Source: Ignavibacteria bacterium (GTDB taxonomy: Bacteria > Bacteroidota > Ignavibacteria > Tepidaquicellales > Tepidaquicellaceae). From it: a stretch of 64,000 nt of DNA. How positions within the stretch are numbered: position 1 is the first letter of the stretch; every line of letters starts with the position of its first letter. The DNA lies in the NCBI GenBank assembly GCA_016716125.1, contig JADJWZ010000005.1, forward strand, positions 124,001-188,000, in the 5' to 3' direction. Below the pieces are notes generated by a model. The model had not been told where the DNA came from. It did not search any database and saw only the letters and a program-made list of their open reading frames with translations. The position numbers were made by a program, and so were the translations under genes. Shown here piece after piece: positions 8,114 through 16,178 of the stretch.

Positions 8114-8142
8114 TTTTTAAATTTAATTATTTAATTAAAAAA

Positions 8143-8499
8143 TTATTGATGCTGCGGATCTGTAAGCTGAAACCAGTTACCGTCCGGATCTTTAAAAGTA
8201 AAGCACGAGTCAGAACCGTCTGTACCACTGAATACAAGACCTCTGCTTTCAAGTTCATCTTTCGCATTCATAAGGTCATACGTGTATATAACAATTCCGA
8301 TATTTGAATCTTTATATTCATCAGTTTGATTTTTATTCATTCCCGGTCTCAGCAGGAACTCAGTTTCTCCTAGTTTCATCCAGACGAATTTATCATGCTG
8401 AATTTCCGTAACGCTGAAGCCAAGCGTCTTTTCATAAAACTCCTTAGACGCGATAGGATCTTTGACAAAAATTTCAATATGTCCTGCCCGGATAATCAT
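8143..8499 (-). CDS. VOC (glyoxalase/bleomycin-resistance) family protein
   Basis: A 118-residue single VOC module. The two beta-alpha-beta-beta-beta halves are visible: HIEIFVKDPIASKEFYEKTLGF at the start, and FTFKDPDGNWFQLTDP at the end with its conserved FxDPDGN. Metal-binding His and Glu positions are partly present (HIEI). Substrate unknown. Its ATG overlaps the stop of the TPR gene upstream by 4 bases, so the two are probably translationally coupled. Confidence 0.85.
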   Translation of the reverse strand: MIIRAGHIEIFVKDPIASKEFYEKTLGFSVTEIQHDKFVWMKLGETEFLLRPGMNKNQTDEYKDSNIGIVIYTYDLMNAKDELESRGLVFSGTDGSDSCFTFKDPDGNWFQLTDPQHQ

Positions 8500-9362
8500 T
8501 CTCTGTTACCAATCTTCTTTAGTCTCACGATTCTGTCCTCTTCATTTTTCTGTAACCAAATGTCCTGAGACAAAATATCATAAGCTTTTCCCGCGAATTC
8601 TTTAGCTTTCTCTTTATCATTTTTAACCAGGCAGCATTCCATCAATTCCTCAAATACATATCCGTCATTTTCAGCTTTCCCCTCTTCAATATCTTTCAAA
8701 AGCAAAAGCTGCATTTCCATTGCTTCGTCTGTCTTACCAAGCATTCTCAGTGTTTTTGCAACGCTCCATTTTGCAATTGCCAATCCGTATCCTTTCTTAT
8801 TTTCTTCATGCCACTGTCTGCATTTTTCAAATATATTCAGCGCTTTTTCATAATCCTTCATATCAAAGTAAGTCCAGCCGATGTTATTGTAAAGAGATCC
8901 AAGCCATCCCCTAGCCCTTGGATCGTCAGAATCTTCTGCGTCTTTCAAAGCAGTCTCATTCCATTTAAGAGCTTCGCCGTGAGATTCAATTATTGCCATC
9001 ATGTGCGCAGCGTCAACTGCATAACCGTCTTCTCTGATCTGTTTACTGAGCTCATAAGCTTTAAGAAATAAATCACGTGACTTTTCTTTTTGATTGGACG
9101 AATTAAACACGCGTCCTCTTTCGAGCAGATAACGGACTTTCTCTGCGCCTGAATCTTCAGTAAGATTATCTTTCACTTCATCAAGGAGTGAATGTGCTTC
9201 ATCAAATTTCATCTGAAGTCCGAGCGTACGGGCTAACTGAGTCTGAAGCTGAAGATAAGCCGGAATGTCTCCGGAGTTTTCTGTTTCCTGAAGTAAATTC
9301 CTGAATTTAGCTTCTGTCCCTGCGGGATCATTGTAATCCCAGAGTTTGTCAAAATCTTTCAC
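8496..9362 (-). CDS. Tetratricopeptide repeat protein
   Basis: A 288-residue cytosolic protein with no signal peptide, built of TPR-like helical pairs. The clearest repeat is SLYNNIGWTYFDMKDYEKALNIFEKC around residues 155-182, followed by a second at AIAKWSVAKTLRMLGKTDEAME. TPR arrays mediate protein-protein contacts; no partner is evident. It is the first gene of the minus-strand run reaching to the kynurenine genes and overlaps the VOC gene by 4 bases. The divergent toxin-antitoxin pair begins 164 bases away. Confidence 0.85.
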   Translation of the reverse strand: MKDFDKLWDYNDPAGTEAKFRNLLQETENSGDIPAYLQLQTQLARTLGLQMKFDEAHSLLDEVKDNLTEDSGAEKVRYLLERGRVFNSSNQKEKSRDLFLKAYELSKQIREDGYAVDAAHMMAIIESHGEALKWNETALKDAEDSDDPRARGWLGSLYNNIGWTYFDMKDYEKALNIFEKCRQWHEENKKGYGLAIAKWSVAKTLRMLGKTDEAMEMQLLLLKDIEEGKAENDGYVFEELMECCLVKNDKEKAKEFAGKAYDILSQDIWLQKNEEDRIVRLKKIGNRE

Positions 9363-9470
9363 GGATGGTTTATTTTCTTAATAAAGTATGTATGTAAAAT
9401 AAATTAACTATTTGAAAAATTCAACTTAGAGTTAGGATGACTATGTTTTATGAGGAAATAATTTGTAAAA

Positions 9471-9491
9471 ACGTATATTGCAATTATACGT
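9471..9491. promoter_or_regulatory. Candidate operator O1 (inverted repeat)
   Basis: Perfect 7-base arms ACGTATA and TATACGT are separated by TTGCAAT. The site is 36 bases upstream of the antitoxin start and shares the core ATACGT with O2. The size and place fit an operator for autoregulation by the antitoxin. Confidence 0.5.
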
Positions 9492-9502
9492 GTAAATTTA
9501 TA

Positions 9503-9520
9503 TTTTAATACGTATTAAAA
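9503..9520. promoter_or_regulatory. Candidate operator O2 (perfect palindrome)
   Basis: TTTTAATACGTATTAAAA is an 18-base perfect palindrome that ends 6 bases before the antitoxin ATG. With O1 it forms a two-site operator region typical of toxin-antitoxin promoters. Binding is inferred. Confidence 0.55.
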
Positions 9521-9526
9521 ATTCAA

Positions 9527-9778
9527 ATGAATACAAAACTTACATTAAAGCTTAACAATAAAGTAATAGAGCAGGCAAAAATTTATGCTAAAGAAAAAGA
9601 CACCAGTCTTTCAAAACTAATAGAATCATATCTTGAATATCTGACCTCTAAAAATTCTTCGGATGCTAACGAAATAACACCTTTAGTAAAAAGTATCTCA
9701 GGAGTTTTGCAATCCGGTAAAAATTTAAATGTAAAGAAAGAATACAAAAAGCATATATTAAAAAAGTATTCTTTATAA
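9527..9778 (+). CDS. DUF6364-type antitoxin
   Basis: An 83-residue protein whose N-terminal half (MNTKLTLKLNNKVIEQAKIY... TSLSKLIESYLEYL) has the strand-helix-helix pattern of ribbon-helix-helix-like antitoxins of the DUF6364 family. The basic C-terminal tail would wrap the toxin. It is followed after 9 bases by a PIN-domain toxin gene. Two palindromes sharing ATACGT lie directly upstream, which fits autorepression by the antitoxin or the complex. Confidence 0.85.
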   Translation: MNTKLTLKLNNKVIEQAKIYAKEKDTSLSKLIESYLEYLTSKNSSDANEITPLVKSISGVLQSGKNLNVKKEYKKHILKKYSL

Positions 9779-9787
9779 AATTGATAT

Positions 9788-10198
9788 ATGAAAAAGATAT
9801 TTGTTGACACAGATATATGTCTGGATCTTTTGTCCGGCAGGAAACCTTTTAATACAGTGGCAGAAAAATTATTTTCACTGGCAGATACCAGAAAGATAAA
9901 GATCTATGTCTCTTCTTTAAGCTTTTCCAATATTGATTACGTACTTCAGTCTCAGTATAAAGTAATTGACTCAAGGACGATTCTGGCAAAATTTAAAAGA
10001 CTTGTTAATGTACTGGCAGTCGATGATAAAATCATAGAACTTGCAATTTCATCTGACTTCAAAGATTTTGAAGATTCCATTCAGCATTTTACGGCAGTTG
10101 AAAATAGTTTAAAAATACTTTTGACAAGGAATTTAAAGGACTATGAAAAATCTGCTATTCAGATAATGAATCCTGAGACTTTTTTAATGGGGGTTTAA
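9788..10198 (+). CDS. PIN-domain toxin (VapC-like)
   Basis: A 136-residue PIN-domain ribonuclease. The acidic metal-binding residues are visible in VDTDICLDLL at residues 6-15, in DFKDFEDSIQHFTA around 90-103 and in TRNLKDY near 118-124, the usual order for PIN toxins. It would cleave RNA, often tRNA, when free of its antitoxin. The partner DUF6364 gene is 9 bases upstream. The downstream 142 bases to the T9SS gene hold only the small palindrome TCAGACTGTCTGA near 10281. Confidence 0.88.
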   Translation: MKKIFVDTDICLDLLSGRKPFNTVAEKLFSLADTRKIKIYVSSLSFSNIDYVLQSQYKVIDSRTILAKFKRLVNVLAVDDKIIELAISSDFKDFEDSIQHFTAVENSLKILLTRNLKDYEKSAIQIMNPETFLMGV

Positions 10199-10340
10199 AT
10201 TAAGAACGTCATTTCCTTTTGAAATAAAAATTAAAGAGCAATTATAATAAAAGAAAAATACTTTTCAATAAAATGTATGGTCAGACTGTCTGAATTTTAA
10301 AGCGGAGGAGTTTAAAAAAGATCTCATAAACAATTTTTTA

Positions 10341-11906
10341 TTACTTAAGAAGCAGCATCTTCTTAGTCTGAATAAAACTACCCGCTTCAATTCTATAAAA
10401 ATATATCCCGCTCGAAAAATCACTTCCGTCGAACTCAACTTCATAACTCCCAACAGATTTGTATTCATTTACCAAAGTCGCGACTTCATTCCCAAGCACA
10501 TCATACACAATCATTTTTACAAAACTCGCAACTCGTAACTCGTAACTGATAACTGTCTTTGGATTAAAGGGATTTGGATAATTTTGGTTAAGAAAGAATT
10601 TATCCGGAAATACAGAAACTGAATTTGAATTACCGGTAAGTAAAGAATATTTCACAGTTAATATTGTAATATCAGGATATACTGTATATGCATTTCCGGA
10701 CACATATATATTATCATTTTTGTCGGAAATTATTTTTATTGGTCTACAGCCAGTGCCTGAAGTATTTACATATTCACCGTTCCAAAAAAGTGAGCCGTCA
10801 GAATTATATACATATGTATAATATTTTTGATTTCCACTACCAGTACTATAAGCTGATAAAAAAATTTTATTATTCTGATTGGTGTATATTGATGCAGGAA
10901 ACAACACGCTTGGTGTCTGTGCTGTCCAAATGTCATTACCCGAAGTATCAATTTTATTTATAATTACATAATAAGATTGATTGATATTATTATATCTTGC
11001 TGAGATAAGATTTTGATTTGTATCAATATTAAATTCTTTTAAATTATCAAGTTGTTTAAACCAAAGCGAATCTCCGTTAGAATTAAATTTTAAAATACCG
11101 TTAGCACCTACATAAATATTTGAATTAACATCTGTTAATAAAGTTTCGGAAGAAGACAGTTTTTTAATTGTTTTAATCCATAACTGAATACCATTTGAGT
11201 CTAATTTTATGATATTTAAATCATTTGAATATGAATTATTTGTAGTGTCAACGTTATCACCCGAGATTATTACATTCCCTGAACTGTCTATTGCTAATTG
11301 TGGTATTGGAGCATAATCACTTAAAACATATTGAGAAAACCCGCAATATTGATATCTCCAGATCTCATTACCATTCAGATCATATTTAAATATAGTCCAT
11401 TTGAAATTACAACTCCCGGTACCGGAGTCTCCATAGGAATTAGAGCCGGCAATATATAAATATTTATTTTTATAGACAATTAGTTTATAAGCCCTGTCAC
11501 TAAATCCCATTGGATTATCATAAGTCCTTGACCATTGAAAAATACCATTATAATCATACTTTATGGTTAAAAAATTATTATTAAATGAGGGGGATTGTTC
11601 ACCTGTCATATATACATTTCCAGAATCATCAGCACTAACAGCATAAGATTGTCCTGACATAAAAAATCCGGGTAAGGGATAAGCTACATTCCAGATCAAA
11701 TTACTGTTTTGATCCATTTTTGCAATTGAATACCTGTAACCCAATAAAACAAGATTGCCGGATTTGTCAAAAGTAAGATCAGTTATATTATTTGTACTGC
11801 TGTCAGGGCGTGGAGTCCTTTCAGCCCATTCCAAATTGTATTGAGACCTGCATTCGTTGAAGAAGAAAATTGATAAGATTAAGAGTAATAGTATTTTATG
11901 TCCCAT
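10341..11906 (-). CDS. Secreted SBBP-repeat protein with type IX sorting domain
   Basis: A 521-residue secreted protein, taking ATG 11906 as start because MGHKILLLLILSIFFF then gives a normal signal peptide. An in-frame ATG at 11981 would add 25 non-signal residues. The body has beta-propeller-like repeats of the SBBP type (xxKYDxNGxxxWxxxY). The C-terminal 80 residues form a type IX sorting domain with NYPNPFNPK, VYDVLGNEVATL and GIYFYRIEAG. It should be exported and anchored to or released from the cell surface. An in-frame 7-base tandem repeat lies inside the sorting domain (10523-10557). Confidence 0.88.
   Translation of the reverse strand: MGHKILLLLILSIFFFNECRSQYNLEWAERTPRPDSSTNNITDLTFDKSGNLVLLGYRYSIAKMDQNSNLIWNVAYPLPGFFMSGQSYAVSADDSGNVYMTGEQSPSFNNNFLTIKYDYNGIFQWSRTYDNPMGFSDRAYKLIVYKNKYLYIAGSNSYGDSGTGSCNFKWTIFKYDLNGNEIWRYQYCGFSQYVLSDYAPIPQLAIDSSGNVIISGDNVDTTNNSYSNDLNIIKLDSNGIQLWIKTIKKLSSSETLLTDVNSNIYVGANGILKFNSNGDSLWFKQLDNLKEFNIDTNQNLISARYNNINQSYYVIINKIDTSGNDIWTAQTPSVLFPASIYTNQNNKIFLSAYSTGSGNQKYYTYVYNSDGSLFWNGEYVNTSGTGCRPIKIISDKNDNIYVSGNAYTVYPDITILTVKYSLLTGNSNSVSVFPDKFFLNQNYPNPFNPKTVISYELRVASFVKMIVYDVLGNEVATLVNEYKSVGSYEVEFDGSDFSSGIYFYRIEAGSFIQTKKMLLLK
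10523..10557. repeat. In-frame heptanucleotide array in sorting domain
   Basis: Five 7-base units, AACTCGC, AACTCGT, AACTCGT, AACTGAT and AACTGTC, lie within the coding sequence and encode ISYELRVASF on the minus strand. The segment replaces the short strand that normally follows NPFNPxTVI in such domains without breaking the frame. Confidence 0.65.
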
Positions 11907-12127
11907 AATTTTTTTATAAAAGTAAATCAAATACTTAGTAAGAAGTGAGGGTAACTGAATGTAACCCATATTTAATTCCACTAATTTTATGCAGATTTAA
12001 GATAAGTTGTTTAATTTTTTATAACAAGGAATGATTATGAGTAAGCGTTGACGACTATGACGGATTTGTTATCATTAACTGTTACACAATCTAAATTTAT
12101 TTAAGATTTTTTTTGAAGGGATTTATT

Positions 12128-12175
12128 CGAAACGGAGTTTCGCTTGAAATGGCATTTCCAAACGGAATTTGGAAA
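12128..12175. repeat. REP-like palindrome doublet, AAACGGARTTT core
   Basis: Two hairpins lie in the 287-base gap between divergent genes. One is CGAAAC-GGA-GTTTCG at 12128-12142. The other has 8-bp arms TTTCCAAA and TTTGGAAA around CGGAA at 12155-12175. They share the core AAACGGARTTT. No transposase of this type is in the window. The rest of 11982-12268 shows nothing else. Confidence 0.55.
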
Positions 12176-12268
12176 CGAGCAAAACTTAATAGAAAAAATT
12201 ATGCTGTAAGTTAAAAATTTATTCCATTAATAAAAAAATCTTATTTAGACTTTAACACAGAATATAAT

Positions 12269-13748
12269 ATGAGTAATTTATTCATTAAAATTTTTATGAC
12301 AAAATCATTTTCAAAGATCGGATTCGGATGTTACAGGATAAATACCGGGATAGAGCAGCATTATGACTCATTGCGGAAAGCTCTTGTTTCAGGTGTGAAT
12401 CTGATCGACACTTCATCAAACTATTCTATGGGCGGAAGCGAATCGCTTGTCGGTAAGGTTATGAATGAACTGATTTCGGAAAATAAAATTAAAAGGGAAG
12501 ATATTACACTTGTTACAAAAGGCGGTTATATACAGGGTGTTCTTTTAAATGAACTTAAGAAATTAAAAGAAGAGGGAAAGATCTTTGAAGAAGTTGTGGA
12601 AGAATCCGACCGGCTCTGGCACTGCATTTCACCCGGGTTTCTCGAAGATCAGCTTAGAAAACAGTTTGAAAGATTAAATACTCCTTACATAGATTATTAC
12701 CTTCCTGCACAATCCGGAATATTATCTTGAAAATGCCGCGCACAGTAATACGGATAAGAGTGAAGCGTCTGAAATATATTACGGCAGAATAGAAAAGGCA
12801 TTCATATATCTTGAAAAGCAGTGCGATACAGGAAGGATAAAATATTACGGCGTGTCATCCAATACATTTCCCGCTTATTCAGACGATCCGTCTTTTACTT
12901 CACTGGAAAGAATTTATGAAATAGCGAATTCAATTTCCAAGAGTAACAGATTTAAAATGATACAGCTGCCTCTTAATCTTTTTGAAGCCGGCGCAGTGAA
13001 AATTAAAAATCAGCAGAATAAAACCAAAACAGTCCTTGAGTATGCAGCGGATAAAGATCTGAAAGTGCTTATAAACAGACCGCTTAATGCCATTACTTCA
13101 AAAGGTCTTGTCCGGCTCGCTGATTTTAAATCTGAACAATTAGATGAAAAGGTTTTTATAAAGCAGATCAAACTTGTAAAATTACTGGAAGAAGATCTTT
13201 TAAATGAAAAACTGAGCGGCGAAGAAATTCCTGAAGAAGATCTAAAAAAATTAAAGAGCAGTCTGATAACCGGAAAGCAGATAGATGAGAACTGGAAATT
13301 CTTTGGAAGCATAGAGCATTTTAATGATCTGATCAGACAGCTCTTTGCTCCCAGGATAAATATGCTTCTTGATTACTTTGATGAAAATATTACTGACGAA
13401 GGCGCAAAAGAACTTTTCAATAACTACATACAAAATGTTTACAGACTTCTGAATCTAACAGGAAATTATTATAAACTCAGAGCTGAAAAGCGGAGCAGAT
13501 TCATTCACGGACTTATAAATTCAAAGTTAGATCCGGCTTATCATAAATTATCACTTTCACAGAAAACGGTTTTGATTTTATCTTCAGTAAAAGGTGTAGA
13601 CTGTGTGCTTGCCGGAATGACTAAACCGGAATATGCAGATGATCTATTATTAGTCACTGGTCTTAAAAAAATCGATAATGCAGAAGAGATAATTTCGTAT
13701 GTATCTTCTGAGATCGAATCTGCAAATAATCAGACGGAGATCAGTTAA
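12269..13748 (+). pseudogene. Aldo/keto reductase, one-base frameshift
   Basis: Two frames join to one 492-residue aldo/keto reductase. The first frame ends with YIDYYLP. The second begins HNPEYYLENAAH. Removing one C at 12704-12705 (CTTCCTGCAC to CTTCTGCAC) gives the family motif DYYLLHNPEYY in one frame. Visible catalytic pieces are IDTSSNYSMGGSE (Asp and Tyr), TKGG (Lys) and LLHN (His). A C-terminal extension, longer than in usual AKRs of about 320 residues, ends with the conserved AGMTKPEY. The true start may be ATG 12296, close to the core. It is either a recent pseudogene or an assembly error. Downstream genes follow at 16 bases. Confidence 0.82.
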
Positions 13749-13764
13749 TTTTCAATGAACTAAA

Positions 13765-14844
13765 ATGGACAGGAAGGAAAAACTTAAAATAATACTCATC
13801 ATAGCTCTCGGAGTAATGCTGATCATATTTACTTTGCTGTTAATATTTTCTGAAGAAAAAGACGAAACAAATCTCACGCAAATTTTAAAAAAGGAAATTT
13901 CTCCGGATGTTTTTAAAAAAGATATCGATTCGATTTTACATTCTTTCGGAATTAAGGAAGAATGGAAAACTAAATCCGGTAAAAAATCTAATGACGGATA
14001 TGTAATCGCGGAAAACATTCTGATTCCGGCTGATATACAGACTATAAATCTTAACTATGATCTTTCAGGATATTTTGAGAAAAACGGATTTACTTCAGTA
14101 ACTACCGAAGATGCGAAGACGAAAAATATTGCAATGGAGATCTTTCAGATAAAGGACAGTAACAGAACAAAATATGCAAAATTAAATTTTATCTATTCGC
14201 AAAAAGCCGTAAGAAATGTATTGGAAATATGCATAACGCTTGACAGCGTTGAATTTATAGATTTCGGTGATGCAGAAAAAATTTTAAGATCGACTGAAAA
14301 AATTTCCGTTTTTCTTCCGATGGAAAATGATAAAGCTGATTATCAGTCAATGATAACGGATAACAATAAAAATTATCTGATTAAATTCTATATAGGCGGA
14401 AATAATGATATTACTTCGGATTTTAATTCCGAAATGAAAGAGTCACTGATAAAGCAGAGAATAAGATCGGTTGCGATTAATTATCCGAACGCTGCAGGTG
14501 TTGTGCTGTATTATCCGAAGGATAGGAAAGAGTTTGCAGAGAAGATAAAATCTGAATTCAGCAAAAATAATATGCGCGTATTCAGTGATACTTTATTCAG
14601 AGAGATCAGGGCTGATGAAAACAAAGTAAGCAAACTTTTTGATGAAATAAAAAGAGAATCAAATAAAGGGACTAAACTGAAGTTTTACACCGTCAGCTTT
14701 TCAGGAAAAGATTTTGAAGAATATACAAACAGGATATGGGAATTAAAAAAACCCGGCATTAAATTTCTTGCTGTAAATGACGCCGCAAGAAAATTAAATA
14801 ATATGTTTAACGAAAAAATCACGGATTCTTTAATCGTAAAATAA
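13765..14844 (+). CDS. Membrane-anchored protein, possible degenerate polysaccharide deacetylase
   Basis: A 359-residue protein with one N-terminal transmembrane helix (residues 6-29) and a soluble, presumably periplasmic, body. The stretch from about residue 180 to 270 (ISVFLPMEN, then SLIKQRIRSVAINYPNAAGVVLYYP, then KNNMRVFSDTLFREI) follows the order of segments in divergent polysaccharide deacetylases. The family's catalytic NNHMGS is replaced here by VLYYP. If related, it would be inactive. This alignment was made by eye and is weak. It lies between the aldo/keto reductase gene and tadA on the same strand. Confidence 0.5.
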   Translation: MDRKEKLKIILIIALGVMLIIFTLLLIFSEEKDETNLTQILKKEISPDVFKKDIDSILHSFGIKEEWKTKSGKKSNDGYVIAENILIPADIQTINLNYDLSGYFEKNGFTSVTTEDAKTKNIAMEIFQIKDSNRTKYAKLNFIYSQKAVRNVLEICITLDSVEFIDFGDAEKILRSTEKISVFLPMENDKADYQSMITDNNKNYLIKFYIGGNNDITSDFNSEMKESLIKQRIRSVAINYPNAAGVVLYYPKDRKEFAEKIKSEFSKNNMRVFSDTLFREIRADENKVSKLFDEIKRESNKGTKLKFYTVSFSGKDFEEYTNRIWELKKPGIKFLAVNDAARKLNNMFNEKITDSLIVK

Positions 14845-14863
14845 TTTTTAAGCCTATAATAAA

Positions 14864-15313
14864 ATGATCAGTCACGAATTTTTTATGAACTATGCATACA
14901 GGGAAGCGGAGATCGCATACGAACAGCAGGAGATCCCTGTCGGCTGCGTAATAGTTTTTCAGAATTCTATAATCGCCAAATCGCACAATCAGACTGAAAT
15001 GCTGAAAGACCCGACAGCTCATGCGGAGATACTTGCAATCACTTCATCTGCGGAATATCTTCAGTCAAAACAGCTTGTCGGATGCAGCATGTATGTAACG
15101 CTTGAGCCATGCGCAATGTGCGCCGGAGCGATTGTCCTTTCCAAAATCGAGAATCTTTTCTTCGGCGCGTTTGACAACAAAAGCGGCGCATGCGGCAGCG
15201 TTATGAACATTACAAACAACAAGGATCTCAATCATAAATGTAATGTTACCGGAGGAATATTGGATGACAAATGCCGCGAAATACTGAGAAGCTTTTTTGA
15301 TGTTAAGAGGTGA
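14864..15313 (+). CDS. tadA: tRNA adenosine(34) deaminase TadA
   Basis: A 149-residue zinc deaminase that converts A34 to inosine in tRNA-Arg(ACG). Zinc site: HAE at 53-55 with Glu55 as proton shuttle, and PCAMC with Cys83 and Cys86. Length and motif spacing are normal. The 3' end overlaps the convergent rsmA gene by 11 bases. It starts 19 bases after the preceding membrane protein gene. Confidence 0.95.
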   Translation: MISHEFFMNYAYREAEIAYEQQEIPVGCVIVFQNSIIAKSHNQTEMLKDPTAHAEILAITSSAEYLQSKQLVGCSMYVTLEPCAMCAGAIVLSKIENLFFGAFDNKSGACGSVMNITNNKDLNHKCNVTGGILDDKCREILRSFFDVKR

Positions 15314-16148
15314 TTTTATTATTATGAGATGATAATAACCCGGAAATATCTCCCGTCAGCTTAAGAAACTCTTCTATGGAAAGACTTTCCGGTCTTCTGT
15401 TAAAATCAAATTCAATTTTTTCCTGAAGTATATCTTTCTCGATAAAAAATTCTTTCAAAGAATTTCTCATTGTCTTTCTTCTTTTACCGAAACTTTTCTT
15501 TACCACTTCGCTGAGCAGACTATAATCAATTTCACTATGTATATTTTCCGGAAAATCAAATCTAACGACGGAAGATACAACCCGCGGCTTCGGAAAAAAT
15601 GCTTCAGGCGGTACGTTAAAAAGTATTTTCGGAATAGAGTAAAGCTGTATAAGCACAGCAAGTATGCCGTAATCTTTTGTGCCCGGCGATGAAGTAAGTC
15701 TGCGGGCAACTTCTTTCTGCATCATTAAGACAGCGGATGATATCATATTCCTTTTTTCCGTTATCCGGAAAACGATCTCAGTCGTGATGTTATATGGTAT
15801 ATTACCGATGATCTTGATCCTCCCTTTATTTTTTCTCTGTGAAAAAATTTCATCTTCAATACTGACCTTCAGGAAATCCTTATGTATAAGATTTATTCGG
15901 TCTCCGTATTTTTGTTCAAGCTCAGTCACTATATGTCTGTCAAGCTCAACTGCAAAAAAATCATCCGTAAGCGGTTCGAGATATTTTGTCAGAACGCCTT
16001 TACCCGGACCGATCTCAACTACGGTATCACCGGGTTTTATTTCGAGAGAGGTTACAATTTTCTTTGCGAGATTTTCATCTGTAAGAAAATTCTGACCGAG
16101 AAACTTCTTCGGTCTGTATGTTTCGTATTTTGTTTTAGTTGAAATCAA
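15303..16148 (-). CDS. rsmA: 16S rRNA (A1518/A1519-N6) dimethyltransferase
   Basis: A 281-residue KsgA/RsmA methyltransferase that dimethylates two adjacent adenines in helix 45 of 16S rRNA during small-subunit maturation. KKFLGQNFL at 14-22 is the family N-terminal signature. The SAM-binding EIGPGKG is at 45-51, and the catalytic NIPYN at 116-120. The C-terminal helical domain contains KSFGKRRKTMRNSL. It converges on tadA with an 11-base overlap. Confidence 0.95.
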   Translation of the reverse strand: MISTKTKYETYRPKKFLGQNFLTDENLAKKIVTSLEIKPGDTVVEIGPGKGVLTKYLEPLTDDFFAVELDRHIVTELEQKYGDRINLIHKDFLKVSIEDEIFSQRKNKGRIKIIGNIPYNITTEIVFRITEKRNMISSAVLMMQKEVARRLTSSPGTKDYGILAVLIQLYSIPKILFNVPPEAFFPKPRVVSSVVRFDFPENIHSEIDYSLLSEVVKKSFGKRRKTMRNSLKEFFIEKDILQEKIEFDFNRRPESLSIEEFLKLTGDISGLLSSHNNKITS

Positions 16149-16178
16149 TTTAAAATTATGATGGTAAAAAAATATTAA

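Noticed and set aside
9527..10198. The toxin-antitoxin pair as part of a defence island
   Set aside because: No other defence genes lie near it; the surrounding genes are metabolic or secretory.
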